A stretch of DNA of 50,719 bases. It comes from an uncultured Gemmiger sp. (GTDB lineage Bacteria; Bacillota; Clostridia; Oscillospirales; Ruminococcaceae). The position numbers were made by a program, and so were the translations under genes. Shown one piece after another: positions 17,731 to 26,057 of this stretch; within the stretch, counting starts at the first letter, position 1; each line of letters opens with the position of its first letter. Location of the stretch: the NCBI GenBank assembly GCA_934502625.1, contig CAKSUQ010000018.1:1-50719 (forward strand), in the 5' to 3' direction. The notes under the pieces were generated by a model. The model worked only from the letters and a program-made list of their open reading frames with translations, did not search any database and was not told the origin of the DNA.

Positions 17731-17760
17731 TCCCGCAGTTGAATCTGCGGGAATTTTGCT
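17731..17760 (+). terminator. Terminator of ftsW
   Basis: 8-bp perfect stem (TCCCGCAG at 17731-17738, CTGCGGGA at 17745-17752) followed by ATTTTGCTTT. It physically overlaps the next promoter. Confidence 0.75.
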
Positions 17761-17767
17761 TTATAAT
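17739..17767 (+). promoter_or_regulatory. Promoter of the membrane protein-LCP pair
   Basis: TTGAAT (17739-17744), 17-bp spacer, TATAAT (17762-17767). The -35 lies in the loop of the preceding terminator. Confidence 0.8.
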
Positions 17768-17801
17768 AAAAGCTATATTGCTATGGAAAAGAGGTGCCCC
17801 T

Positions 17802-19115
17802 GTGGCTGCATCATCCACCCGAAAACCACCCTTCGCCCTGCGGGCACTGGCAGCGTTTGTCATCACGCTGGCGGCGCTGTTTGTGCTGTTGCTGGCAGCC
17901 TGCGCGCTGCCCGGCGCGCCGGTGCGGAACCATGTCTACGACTCCGCCGTGACGATCGCCGACGAGGGGCTGTATCCCGAATATTTCGGCTTCAAGCTGT
18001 TCCAGATGGACAACTACACCGACACGATCATGCTGTTTGAGGCAGCCTCCGCCGACGAAGCGCCGCCCCTGACCGCCATGATGACGAACACGGCCTACAA
18101 CGTCGACAACTTCGAGACGCTGGCCGACGACCTGCAATGGTACATAGAAAAAGATTGGTCGACCGGCGCACAGCGCACCGATGTGCCGGAGTTGGAGCCG
18201 TTTTCCTATGCGCGGTACTGGCACGGGTATCTGATCTGGCTGCGGCCGCTGCTGCTGGTGATGCCCATCACCGGCGTGCGGGTTGTGCAGTACGTGCTGC
18301 TGGCGGCGCTGCTGGCGGCGGTTCTGTGGCTGCTGCGCCGCCGCTGCGGGGTGCGGGCGGCGGTCTGGTTTGCGGTCAGCCAGCTGCTTGTCACGGTGTT
18401 CTGGGTGCCGCATCAGGTGCAGTATTTCACCTGCTTTGCTCTTGGCTACGCGGGCTGCATCTGGGTGCTGGCAAAGCCCCGGCGCAGCGATGTGCTCTGC
18501 CTTGGATTGCTGGTTTTGGGCGTTGTGACGGCGTTTTGCGACTTGCTTGTCACGCCGATCCTGACCCTCGGCCTGCCGCTGGTCTGCTGGCTGCTGGAGC
18601 CACAGCAGCGGCTGCGGGCGGGCGTGCCCCAGTGCGGCGTCGTTGTGGGCGGCAGCCTTGCGTGGGGTGTGGGGTATCTGCTCTGCTGGGCGTCCAAGTG
18701 GGTGCTGGCGGGGCTTATCACCGGGCAGAACGTCATAGCCGACGCACTGCATCAGATCGGCGTGCGCACCGCCGCCGACACGTGGCACGGAATCGAATTG
18801 ACATGGAGTAATATTTTTGCGTTTGTATACAAAACGTTGAACGAAAAACATCTGCTTCTGCCGCTGCTTCTTGTGGTCGTTCTGCTGGTCGCGCTGTTTG
18901 CTGCCAGCATCCGGGACAGGCAGCAGCTTGTCCGGGCGCTGCCGCTGGGGCTGTGCGCGCTGATGCCCCCCGCGTGGTTTGTCGTGCTGCGCACCCACAG
19001 CATCCAGCACGGCTGGTTTGTCTGGCGTGCGCTGGGGCTGACCCTTTTCGCAGGGATGGCGTTTTTGTATTACAGCTGCGATCTGCGTTTGATTGCGAAG
19101 CGCATGAGAAAATGA
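17802..19115 (+). CDS. Polytopic membrane protein of unknown function
   Basis: 437 residues from GTG 17802 with AAGAGG 8 bp upstream. One helix (about residues 12-34) is followed by a ~110-residue probably extracytoplasmic loop containing YPEYFGFKLFQMDNYTD, then about nine further helices. The architecture of large first loop plus helix bundle resembles GT-C-type membrane glycosyltransferases or O-antigen-type enzymes, but I recognise no family motif. It shares a promoter with and lies 36 bp before the LCP protein, so a role in assembling or exporting a wall glycopolymer is a reasonable inference. Confidence 0.75.
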   Translation: MAASSTRKPPFALRALAAFVITLAALFVLLLAACALPGAPVRNHVYDSAVTIADEGLYPEYFGFKLFQMDNYTDTIMLFEAASADEAPPLTAMMTNTAYNVDNFETLADDLQWYIEKDWSTGAQRTDVPELEPFSYARYWHGYLIWLRPLLLVMPITGVRVVQYVLLAALLAAVLWLLRRRCGVRAAVWFAVSQLLVTVFWVPHQVQYFTCFALGYAGCIWVLAKPRRSDVLCLGLLVLGVVTAFCDLLVTPILTLGLPLVCWLLEPQQRLRAGVPQCGVVVGGSLAWGVGYLLCWASKWVLAGLITGQNVIADALHQIGVRTAADTWHGIELTWSNIFAFVYKTLNEKHLLLPLLLVVVLLVALFAASIRDRQQLVRALPLGLCALMPPAWFVVLRTHSIQHGWFVWRALGLTLFAGMAFLYYSCDLRLIAKRMRK

Positions 19116-19151
19116 TATGGGATTTATAAGGGAACATAGGGGAAAGTAAAC

Positions 19152-21458
19152 ATGAACGAAGTGGAAACCAAAACCGAAACTGCTGCGGCCAAAAAGCCGA
19201 ACCCGTGGCAGCGCTTGCCGAAGGGCGGCAGGATCGCCCTCATCGTGGTGGGTATCCTTGTGGTGCTGGCGGCGGTGGCCGGGCTGTACGTCAACGGCAA
19301 GCTCGACCTGCTGCGCTACAACGACGGCAGCGTCAGCGAAGTCGGTGACATCGGCGCCGAGGAAGATCAGGACTTGGACGGCACCGGCCTTGTCCATTCC
19401 GACGACGAGATGGAGATGCCGGAGGGCAGCCCCTTCTCGGACGATAACGTGCTGAACATCCTGCTCGTTGGCACTGACGAGCGCACCGAGGCCGTCAACG
19501 ACGCCGACGCCTTCACCCACCTGAACCGGCTGGACGGCACCGAGGACACGACCGAATTCAGCGACGATGCCCGTGCCGACAGTATGATTCTGGTATCGCT
19601 GGACATTAAGGATCACATCATCCGTCTCGTCTCCATCGAGCGCGGCACCGCCGTGCCCATCCTGCTGGACGGCTACGAGGGACAGTACGACTGGATCACC
19701 CATACGTTCCGCTACGGCGGCGCGAAGCTGACGATGAAGACGGTCGAGGACTGCTTCAACGTGCAGGTCGACCACTATGTCCGCGTCAACTTCAACTCCT
19801 TCGTGCAGATCGTCGATGCGGTCGGCGGCGTCGACATCGACATCACCGAACAGGAAGCCAAAGCACTGAACTGGGAGGTGCCGTCCAACTCGATGCTGAT
19901 CGTGAACCACGTCGATCCGGGGCCGAACCATTTCGACGGCTACACGGCGCTGCAATACGCCCGCCTGCGCAAGATCGACAACGACTGGAAGCGCGTCGAG
20001 CGCCAGCGCACCGTCATTCAGGCCGTGCTGAATCAGGTGCAGAACGCCAGCGTCGTCGAGCTGGACAACCTGCTGAACACCGTCCTGCCGCTGATCCAGA
20101 CGAACTTCACAAAGTCGGAGATCGCCGCGCTGCTCGTCCAGCTGCCGGGCTTTTTGGGCTGTGACGTGCAGCAGATGTCGATGCCGCTGCAGGGCACCTA
20201 CGGCACCCGCACCGGCATGGACAACCGCCTGATGTACGACCCCGATTGGGTCGTGAACATCAAGGCGCTGCAGGACTTTTTGTACAACGACAAGACCGCC
20301 GACGAGGTCATTGCCGCCACGCCGGAGACCGCCGCCGCCGAGGCTGCGGGCGAGGCGGTCATTGCCACCCGCGAGACGGCGGACAGGGACGACCCCGTCG
20401 AGACCTACAACGAGAAAAATCTGCACCGCGTCGACATGGCCTACCCGCTGGACGCCTCCGATTTCGGCGCGGACGATTACCGCGTCTTTGTGGCCGACAC
20501 CGACAACCTGCGCGGCGATGAGTTGCGCGGCGCGTTGATCCGGCGGCTGTACACCTCCGGCGTGCGGGTCGTGGCTGTGCCGGACGGCGTAGCCGCCGGT
20601 GTGCTGCTGGACAACTATTTGCAGACCGGCAGCGCCGAGAGTCTGGACAGCTACCTCGCCGTGCTGCCCGCCGCCGACCGCGACAGCGCCCGCACTCTGT
20701 GGCAGGGCGTCTACCAGAGCTACCCCGGTGTATTCCACGCGGCGGGGCTGGGCGCGGACGCCCGCAGCGCGACCGTCGGCAAGGCACTGACGACGCTGGC
20801 AAATGCGAGCTACAACTACCCCGAAAGCGAGATCACCGAGGCCGTGCAGGCACTGCGCAGCGGCACGACCGCCGACGCCGTCTATTGGTTCAAGACCGCG
20901 ATGGCGAAGTACCCGCGCCAGATGGAACGGTTCTTCGGCGACAACTACGCCGTGCTGTCCCGCCTGTACTACGCGATGGCGGGCACGCTGAACGTCAGCA
21001 GCGACGACGAGCTGCCGCTCTACGACGCGAAGCAGCTGCTGAAGCGCTACCCCGACAGCGGCATCCTGATCTTTACCGATGAGGCCAGCGCGATGCAGAC
21101 CGACAGCAGTCTGGCCGCCGAATTGCAGGCCGTGCTCGACAAACAGGCCAAGGACGACGAGGAGCCGGGCAAGGTCTGCTCCATCGCGTCGGTCTACGGT
21201 ACGTGGAGCAACGCCGGGGACTTCACCCCCGACGAGGGCGAGACGGCGTGGGACGCCGACAGCCTGACCGAATACTTAGGCAGCGACGCGCTGCGCGGCA
21301 AGGATATGCTGCTGGCGCTGGACGGTGAGGACAGCCCTTACGCCACGGAAAACTGCCTGCTGAAGGACAGTGCCGCGCCGATCGGCACACAGGTGCAAAA
21401 ACTGTTTGTGCTGGACGAAAATAGCATGGCAACGGAAGAAACAGCGGAAGCAGAATAA
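19152..21458 (+). CDS. LytR-CpsA-Psr (LCP) protein with long unassigned C-terminal domain
   Basis: 768 residues: cytoplasmic tail (1-25), one membrane anchor (about 28-48), acidic linker, LCP domain (about 98-400) and a further ~350 residues. LCP marks are LLVGTDERT, ARADSMILVSLD, a VSIERGT region and YARLRKIDNDWKRVERQRTVI with the conserved Arg residues that bind the pyrophosphate of the polyprenyl donor. LCP enzymes attach teichoic or capsular glycans to peptidoglycan outside the membrane. The C-terminal part (RGALIRRLYTSGVRVVAV, LDNYLQTGSAESLDSYL) faintly recalls erythromycin-esterase/ChaN-like folds without obvious catalytic residues; this is a weak guess. The linker at 400-430 is Ala/Glu-rich. 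Confidence 0.87.
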   Translation: MNEVETKTETAAAKKPNPWQRLPKGGRIALIVVGILVVLAAVAGLYVNGKLDLLRYNDGSVSEVGDIGAEEDQDLDGTGLVHSDDEMEMPEGSPFSDDNVLNILLVGTDERTEAVNDADAFTHLNRLDGTEDTTEFSDDARADSMILVSLDIKDHIIRLVSIERGTAVPILLDGYEGQYDWITHTFRYGGAKLTMKTVEDCFNVQVDHYVRVNFNSFVQIVDAVGGVDIDITEQEAKALNWEVPSNSMLIVNHVDPGPNHFDGYTALQYARLRKIDNDWKRVERQRTVIQAVLNQVQNASVVELDNLLNTVLPLIQTNFTKSEIAALLVQLPGFLGCDVQQMSMPLQGTYGTRTGMDNRLMYDPDWVVNIKALQDFLYNDKTADEVIAATPETAAAEAAGEAVIATRETADRDDPVETYNEKNLHRVDMAYPLDASDFGADDYRVFVADTDNLRGDELRGALIRRLYTSGVRVVAVPDGVAAGVLLDNYLQTGSAESLDSYLAVLPAADRDSARTLWQGVYQSYPGVFHAAGLGADARSATVGKALTTLANASYNYPESEITEAVQALRSGTTADAVYWFKTAMAKYPRQMERFFGDNYAVLSRLYYAMAGTLNVSSDDELPLYDAKQLLKRYPDSGILIFTDEASAMQTDSSLAAELQAVLDKQAKDDEEPGKVCSIASVYGTWSNAGDFTPDEGETAWDADSLTEYLGSDALRGKDMLLALDGEDSPYATENCLLKDSAAPIGTQVQKLFVLDENSMATEETAEAE

Positions 21459-21485
21459 AACTTTTTAAAAAATGCTTTTTGGGTG

Positions 21486-21514
21486 TTGACAAACGTCCGC
21501 CGTTGTGGTATAAA
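21486..21514 (+). promoter_or_regulatory. Promoter of the trpXYZ T-box leader
   Basis: TTGACA (21486-21491), 17-bp spacer, TATAAA (21509-21514): near-consensus, placing the start of transcription near 21521. Confidence 0.88.
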
Positions 21515-21520
21515 TGCTTT

Positions 21521-21809
21521 AAACCAATGAAGCGAAAGTAAAGCACACAGCGCAGTCACAGAGAGTCCCCGTTGCTGGGAAGGGGATACAAAGCGGGTTT
21601 GCACAATGGTTCGCCGAGGGCACGGGGAAAAGGGCTTTGCCCCCAGTATCCGTTGACGGAACGCCTCCGTTACAGGGCAGGGGAATGTTGGTTCCCTACA
21701 AAGTGGCCGTGTTATCAATAGAGTCCACGGCAAGCAAGGTGGCACCACAGATTTGATTTATCTGCCCTTGCACAGAAGATAATTCTGTGCAAGGGCAGTT
21801 TTGTTTTTG
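21521..21809 (+). promoter_or_regulatory. T-box leader with UGG (Trp) specifier
   Basis: Stem I: GCGAA (21532-21536) pairs with TTCGC (21610-21614); AGTA (21537-21540) forms the 5' side of the specifier loop; AGAGAG (21560-21565) and GTTGCTGGGAA are the usual distal elements; TGG at 21607-21609 sits at the specifier position. The T-box sequence is AAGGTGGCACC (21736-21746), whose TGGC fits the 3' end of a tRNA with discriminator G, as expected for tRNA-Trp. GCAAGG (21734-21739) can pair with CCTTGC (21766-21771) as antiterminator, excluding the terminator. Uncharged tRNA-Trp would turn on transporter transcription. Confidence 0.92.
21762..21809 (+). terminator. T-box regulated terminator
   Basis: 16-bp perfect stem (CTGCCCTTGCACAGAA with TTCTGTGCAAGGGCAG) followed by TTTTGTTTTT. 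Its 5' arm includes the CCTTGC used by the competing antiterminator. Confidence 0.92.
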
Positions 21810-21829
21810 ATTTGAGGGGAGAGGGAAAC

Positions 21830-21868
21830 ATGGAAATGAACCTGATGAAAGAGCGATGGCAAGCCTGA
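21830..21868 (+). CDS. Putative 12-residue leader peptide with a Trp codon
   Basis: ATG at 21830 follows a strong ribosome site (GAGGGGAGAGGG, 21814-21825) and encodes MEMNLMKERWQA then TGA. The single TGG is codon 10. It lies between the T-box terminator and trpX. The stop codon overlaps the 5' arm of an inverted repeat whose 3' arm touches the trpX ribosome site. This arrangement suggests a translated leader that could sense Trp-tRNA a second time. Expression is not shown by sequence alone; it could also be a chance ORF behind a purine-rich stretch. Confidence 0.5.
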   Translation: MEMNLMKERWQA

Positions 21869-21932
21869 ATTTGTAAAGCATCCGCAGGTGGTCGATGACC
21901 GCCCCACACATTCAAACTGATATTTACAAATT
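21868..21932 (+). promoter_or_regulatory. Inverted repeat before the trpX ribosome site
   Basis: AATTTGTAAA (21868-21877) and TTTACAAATT (21923-21932) are perfect 10-bp arms enclosing a smaller GC-rich hairpin (GGTGGTC/GACCGCC). The trpX Shine-Dalgarno AAGGAG starts at the next base, 21933. Confidence 0.7.
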
Positions 21933-21946
21933 AAGGAGATATTACC

Positions 21947-22984
21947 ATGAAAAAGTTCGTTGCTGCTCTGTCCGCCGCCGCTATGATGACCAGTCTGGCC
22001 GCTTGCGGCTCCACCGCTGATACCGCCGCCGCTTCCACCGAGGCAGCCTCCACCGAGAGTACGGCCGACACCGCTGCGTCCGAAGCCTCCGCCGACAGCT
22101 ACAAGATCGCCATTGTGCAGCAGCTCGACCACGCCAGCCTCGACGAAATCCGCGTTGCCATCGAGGCCGAGCTGGACGCCAAGGCCGCCGAGAAGGGCAT
22201 TACCATCGAGTACAAGGACTTCAACGGCCAGAACGACGCCACGACGCTGAACCAGATCGGTACGCAGGTCGTCTCGGACGGGTACGACGCCATCATCCCT
22301 ATCGCGACGCTGGCTGCCCAGTGCATGACTACCGCCGCCGAGTCCACCAAGACCCCGGTCATCTATGCGGCTATCAGCGACCCCGCCGCCGCTGACCTGA
22401 CCGACATCGACTATGTCACCGGCACGTCCGACGCACTGAACACTCAATCCATCATGGACATGATGTTCGCCGCCCAGCCCGACATCCAGACCGTCGGCCT
22501 GCTCTACTCCAACTCCGAGGCCAACTCCACGACCCCCATCGCCGAGGCGAAGGCATACCTCGATTCCAAGGGCATCGCCTACGTTGAGAAGACCGGCAAC
22601 ACGAACGACGAGATCATGACCGCTGCGTCCAGCATGGTCGGGCAGGTCGACGCCGTCTTTACCCCGACCGATAACGTCGTCATGGCCGCTGCGGCTGCCG
22701 TCTCCGAGACGCTGACGAAGGGTGGTATCCCGTTCTACACCGGTGCGGACAGCTTCGTCACGGCGGGCGCGTTCGCCACCTGCGGCGTCAACTACACCGA
22801 CCTTGGCACCTACACCGCCGATATGGCTCTGGACATTCTGGAGACCGGCACCGTGCCTGCGTATCACGTCATGGACGGCGGTATCATCACCGTCAACACC
22901 GAGACCGCCGACGCGCTGGGTATCGACTACAGCGCCTTCAACGATCTGGCCGGTCAGGTCGTCGAGGTCACCACGGCGGAGTAA
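21947..22984 (+). CDS. trpX: Tryptophan ABC transporter substrate-binding lipoprotein
   Basis: 345 residues with AAGGAG 8 bp before the ATG. Lipoprotein signal MKKFVAALSAAAMMTSLAAC with lipid Cys at about residue 20, an Ala/Thr/Ser-rich linker, then a two-lobed PF04392-type (ABC_sub_bind) fold: KIAIVQQLDHASLDEIR, DAIIPIATLAAQ, PVIYAAISDP, DAVFTPTDNVV, GADSFVTAGAFATCGVNY, LETG. The family includes streptococcal TrpX, which also lies behind a T-box. It captures tryptophan outside the membrane for the permease and ATPase encoded downstream. The Trp assignment rests on the UGG specifier and gene order. Confidence 0.88.
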   Translation: MKKFVAALSAAAMMTSLAACGSTADTAAASTEAASTESTADTAASEASADSYKIAIVQQLDHASLDEIRVAIEAELDAKAAEKGITIEYKDFNGQNDATTLNQIGTQVVSDGYDAIIPIATLAAQCMTTAAESTKTPVIYAAISDPAAADLTDIDYVTGTSDALNTQSIMDMMFAAQPDIQTVGLLYSNSEANSTTPIAEAKAYLDSKGIAYVEKTGNTNDEIMTAASSMVGQVDAVFTPTDNVVMAAAAAVSETLTKGGIPFYTGADSFVTAGAFATCGVNYTDLGTYTADMALDILETGTVPAYHVMDGGIITVNTETADALGIDYSAFNDLAGQVVEVTTAE

Positions 22985-23035
22985 AACCTTTATAAATGAC
23001 TTGCCCGGAAAACGCTGACTGTGCTATGATGAGAC

Positions 23036-23162
23036 TGTAGGGGCGAACAGTGTTCGCCCGGCAGCGTTGCGGCAGTCGCAAAATTTCATGGGCGGAGTAG
23101 AACCCCGCCCCTACATAGAAAAGCAAAAGGCTACTGCGGCGGGGTGAGGTCACCCCGCCCTA
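23036..23162. repeat. TGTAGGGGCG-type palindromic repeats between trpX and trpY
   Basis: TGTAGGGGCG (23036-23045) and CGCCCCTACA (23106-23115) form outer arms; inside is GGGCGAACAGTGTTCGCCC. A second palindrome, CGGGGTGAGGTCACCCCG, follows at about 23139. It separates trpX from trpY by 214 bp; I see no promoter in the gap, so trpYZ probably depend on read-through. Confidence 0.75.
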
Positions 23163-23198
23163 CTTTTGCAGGATTTCAACAAGAGAGGACGTAATCCT

Positions 23199-24116
23199 AT
23201 GTTTACCGTTGCCACTGTGCTGAATGCACTGGAGTTGGGCTTCATCTACGCGCTGGTCGCGATGGCGCTGTTCCTCAGCTTCCGCGTGCTGAACATCGCC
23301 GATATGACGACAGACGGCGCTTTCACGCTGGGCTGCGCCGTGTCGGCTACCGCCGCTGTGGCCGGCCACCCGTTCCTCGGCCTGCCGCTGGCAATGCTGG
23401 CGGGCGCTGCGGCGGGCTTTATCACCGCCTTTTTGCAGACGAAGCTGGCCGTGCCTTCCATCTTGGCGGGTATCATCACAAACACGGGGCTGTACACCGT
23501 CAACCTCGCGGTCATGGAGTTCTCCTCTAACGTACCTATGTTAAAAACGACCACCGTCTTCACAGTGGCGCAGCAACTTTTCGGCGAGAATGCCCCCAGC
23601 AAGCTCATCGTGGCAGCGCTGATCACCATTGTGGCCTGCGCGCTGCTCATCGCCTTCCTCGGCACGCGGCTGGGGCTTTCCATCCGCGCCACCGGCGATA
23701 ACCCCGACATGGTGCGCGCGTCGTCCATCAACACAGCGTTCACCGTCACGGTCGGCCTCTGCATCGCTAACGCCATGACCGCCCTGTCCGGCGCGGTGCT
23801 GGCGCAGTACCAGCGCTCGGCCGACATCAACCTCGGCACGGGCATGGTCGTCATCGGTCTGGCCTCGCTCATCATCGGCGAGACGCTCTTTGGCCGGGGC
23901 GGTATGTGGGTCAAGGCCGTAGCCGCCGTTGCGGGCAGCGTCATTTACCGCTTCATTATCGCATTGGCACTGCGCGCCAATGTCCCGTCGGAGTGCCTGA
24001 AGCTGATCTCCGCCGTTATCGTGGCGCTGGCAATCGCCGCGCCTGCCATCCGGGCAAAGGCAGCCTTCAAGCGCCGCCGCGCCAACGCACAGAAAGGGGG
24101 TGCCCGCCATGCTTGA
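23199..24116 (+). CDS. trpY: Tryptophan ABC transporter permease
   Basis: 305 residues from ATG 23199 with AGAGAGG upstream. Eight to nine hydrophobic helices in a branched-chain-amino-acid/ribose type permease fold (PF02653): FLSFRVLNIADMTTDGAFTLG at the N-terminus and the EAA-like loop GTRLGLSIRATGDNPDMVRAS contacting the ATPase. Its partner genes are trpX upstream and trpZ, which overlaps its 3' end by 8 bp. It moves the bound amino acid across the membrane. Confidence 0.88.
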   Translation: MFTVATVLNALELGFIYALVAMALFLSFRVLNIADMTTDGAFTLGCAVSATAAVAGHPFLGLPLAMLAGAAAGFITAFLQTKLAVPSILAGIITNTGLYTVNLAVMEFSSNVPMLKTTTVFTVAQQLFGENAPSKLIVAALITIVACALLIAFLGTRLGLSIRATGDNPDMVRASSINTAFTVTVGLCIANAMTALSGAVLAQYQRSADINLGTGMVVIGLASLIIGETLFGRGGMWVKAVAAVAGSVIYRFIIALALRANVPSECLKLISAVIVALAIAAPAIRAKAAFKRRRANAQKGGARHA

Positions 24117-24915
24117 TCTGCAAAACGTCTGCAAAACGTTCAACCCCGGTACCGTCAACGAGAAGCTGGCGCTGGAAAACGTCAGCCTCCACCTGAACGA
24201 TGGCGACTTTGCCACGATTGTCGGCTCGAACGGCGCGGGCAAATCGACGCTGTTCAACGCGATTGCGGGCGAGTTCATCGCCGACACCGGCACAATCACC
24301 CTCGACGGGCAGGATATCACGTTTTCGCCCGACTACAAGCGCTCGAAGGCCATCGGCCGGATGTTTCAAGACCCGCTGCGCGGCACCGCACCGCACATGA
24401 CGATCGAGGAAAACCTCGCGCTCGCCTTCTTGCGTGCGTCGGGGCACACCTCGTCGTTCTCCCGCATCTCGAAGGCCGACCGCGAACTCTTCGCCGAGAA
24501 GCTCTCGGCGCTGGGGCTGGGGCTGGAGGATCGGATGAAGCAGCCGGTGGGTCTGCTGTCCGGCGGACAGCGTCAGGCGCTGACCCTGCTGATGGCGACC
24601 CTCGTCACCCCGAAGCTGCTATTGCTGGATGAGCATACGGCCGCCCTTGACCCCGGCACGGCGAACAAGGTGCTGGAGCTGACGAAAAAGATCGTGGCTG
24701 AAAATCACCTGACCTGCCTGATGATCACCCACAACATGCACGATGCCCTGACGCTGGGCAACCGCACGCTGATGATGGATCACGGCCATATCGTGCTGGA
24801 CATCGGCGGTGAGGAACGCGCCCATATGACGGTGGACGACCTGCTCGACCGCTTCGCCGAGAACGTCGGTCACGCGCTGGATAATGACAGAATTTTGTTG
24901 AGCAAAGAAAAATAA
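24109..24915 (+). CDS. trpZ: Tryptophan ABC transporter ATP-binding protein
   Basis: 268 residues from ATG 24109 with AAAGGGGG upstream; a GTG at 24100 is less likely. Complete ABC ATPase: Walker A GSNGAGKST, Q-loop MFQDP, signature LLSGGQRQAL, Walker B LLLLDEHTAALDP and H-loop ITHNM. It energises transport by TrpXY. Overlap with trpY indicates translational coupling. A strong hairpin follows at 24922 before the convergent galM. Confidence 0.9.
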   Translation: MLDLQNVCKTFNPGTVNEKLALENVSLHLNDGDFATIVGSNGAGKSTLFNAIAGEFIADTGTITLDGQDITFSPDYKRSKAIGRMFQDPLRGTAPHMTIEENLALAFLRASGHTSSFSRISKADRELFAEKLSALGLGLEDRMKQPVGLLSGGQRQALTLLMATLVTPKLLLLDEHTAALDPGTANKVLELTKKIVAENHLTCLMITHNMHDALTLGNRTLMMDHGHIVLDIGGEERAHMTVDDLLDRFAENVGHALDNDRILLSKEK

Positions 24916-24921
24916 AAAATA

Positions 24922-24950
24922 CGCCCTGCACGGCCGGTGCAGGGCGCTTT
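24922..24950. terminator. Bidirectional terminator between trpZ and galM
   Basis: 10-bp perfect stem (CGCCCTGCAC at 24922-24931, GTGCAGGGCG at 24937-24946). The minus-strand tail is T-rich (ATTTTTTATTTTT), so it terminates galM well and probably trpXYZ too. A second small hairpin of the CTTCCCCC/GGGGGAA type follows at 24968-24988. Confidence 0.85.
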
Positions 24951-24998
24951 ATGTTGTAGAGAAAGGGCTTCCCCCTCCGGGGGAAAGCAAAGAGCATT

Positions 24999-26045
24999 TT
25001 ACTCCGCCAAATCAAACCGATAGATCGTCGTCGAGCTGTACGGCTTGCCGGGCAGCAGCGTCGTGTCGGGGAAGTTCGGGTGGTTCGGCGCGTCGGGGAA
25101 GTCCTCGGTCTCGAAGCAGACCGCGTCGCGCACGGCGTAGTGGGCGTCGTCCTTGCCCGTCGTCACCGGCTTCAGGAAGTTGGCCGTGTACATGTGCATG
25201 CCGGGCAGGGTCGTTAGCACCTCCATGCGGATGCCGGTCTCCGGCCCCACCGCCCACGCCGCGTGGCGCAGGCCGCTGTCCCGGATGATAAAGCACTGGT
25301 CGTAGCCGCTGCAATCCTTCAGCGCTGTGAAATCCGCGCCGATGTCCAGCCCCAGCGTCTTTTCCTCGGTGAAATCAAGCGGCGTGCCTTTGACCGGCAG
25401 CTTGCGGCCGGTGGGGATGCTCTGGGCGTCAGCTTCGAGGTAGTAGTCGGCGTCCACCGTGACGCGGTGCCCCATAGCGCTGCCGCTGGTGTGGCCGTTC
25501 AGGTTGAAATAGCTGTGGTTCGTCATGTTGCAGACGGTCGGCGCGTCAGTCGTGGCCGCATAGCGGATGACAAGCCCACTCTTTGCCAAGCTGTACTGGA
25601 TTTCCAGTTCCAGATTGCCGGGAAAGCCGTCGGTGCCGGCAGGGCTGGTAGCGGTCATCGTCACGCTGTCGGTCTCGCCGGGGGTCAGCGCTACGTCGAA
25701 CAGCGTGTGGCTGAACCCGTGCAGGCCGCTGTGCAGGCAGTTGCCGTTCTCGTTGGGCGTCACGTGGACGATCTCCTCGTACAGCGGGAACTGCGCACCG
25801 GCGATGCGGTTGGCAAAGCGGCCGACCGCCGCGCCCATGCTGTCGGTGTTCAGCTCGTAGTCGGTGGCGGTGGGGTAGCCCAGCACGACGTCCACCGGGC
25901 TGCCCTTGCGGTCAGCCACGATGATGCGGTGGATGATGGCGGCGTAGCTGATCAGCTGCACCTCGATAAAACTGTTTTTCAGCACGGCCAGCTTCACGGG
26001 CTGGCCGCTGGCGGTCTTGCCAAAATCGCGGATCGAAACAGACAT
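24999..26045 (-). CDS. galM: Aldose 1-epimerase (galactose mutarotase)
   Basis: 348 residues, ATG at 26045 with AAGGAGG upstream. GalM marks: GRFANRIAGAQF, NCLHSGLHGF, the catalytic His in TNHSYFNL, and the catalytic Glu region FETEDFPDAPNHPNFP. Cytoplasmic. It interconverts alpha and beta anomers of glucose or galactose, feeding Leloir or glucose kinases. It lies 12 bp downstream of the TrpR-like regulator on the same strand, so they probably share a transcript. It fits with the alpha-glucan enzymes elsewhere in the window. Confidence 0.93.
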   Translation of the reverse strand: MSVSIRDFGKTASGQPVKLAVLKNSFIEVQLISYAAIIHRIIVADRKGSPVDVVLGYPTATDYELNTDSMGAAVGRFANRIAGAQFPLYEEIVHVTPNENGNCLHSGLHGFSHTLFDVALTPGETDSVTMTATSPAGTDGFPGNLELEIQYSLAKSGLVIRYAATTDAPTVCNMTNHSYFNLNGHTSGSAMGHRVTVDADYYLEADAQSIPTGRKLPVKGTPLDFTEEKTLGLDIGADFTALKDCSGYDQCFIIRDSGLRHAAWAVGPETGIRMEVLTTLPGMHMYTANFLKPVTTGKDDAHYAVRDAVCFETEDFPDAPNHPNFPDTTLLPGKPYSSTTIYRFDLAE

Positions 26046-26057
26046 GGAAAAACCTCC

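Noticed and set aside
17811..20738. 975-codon minus-strand frame opposite the membrane protein and LCP genes
   Set aside because: Spans two real genes and their gap, with no motif, ribosome site or promoter; a GC-skew artefact.
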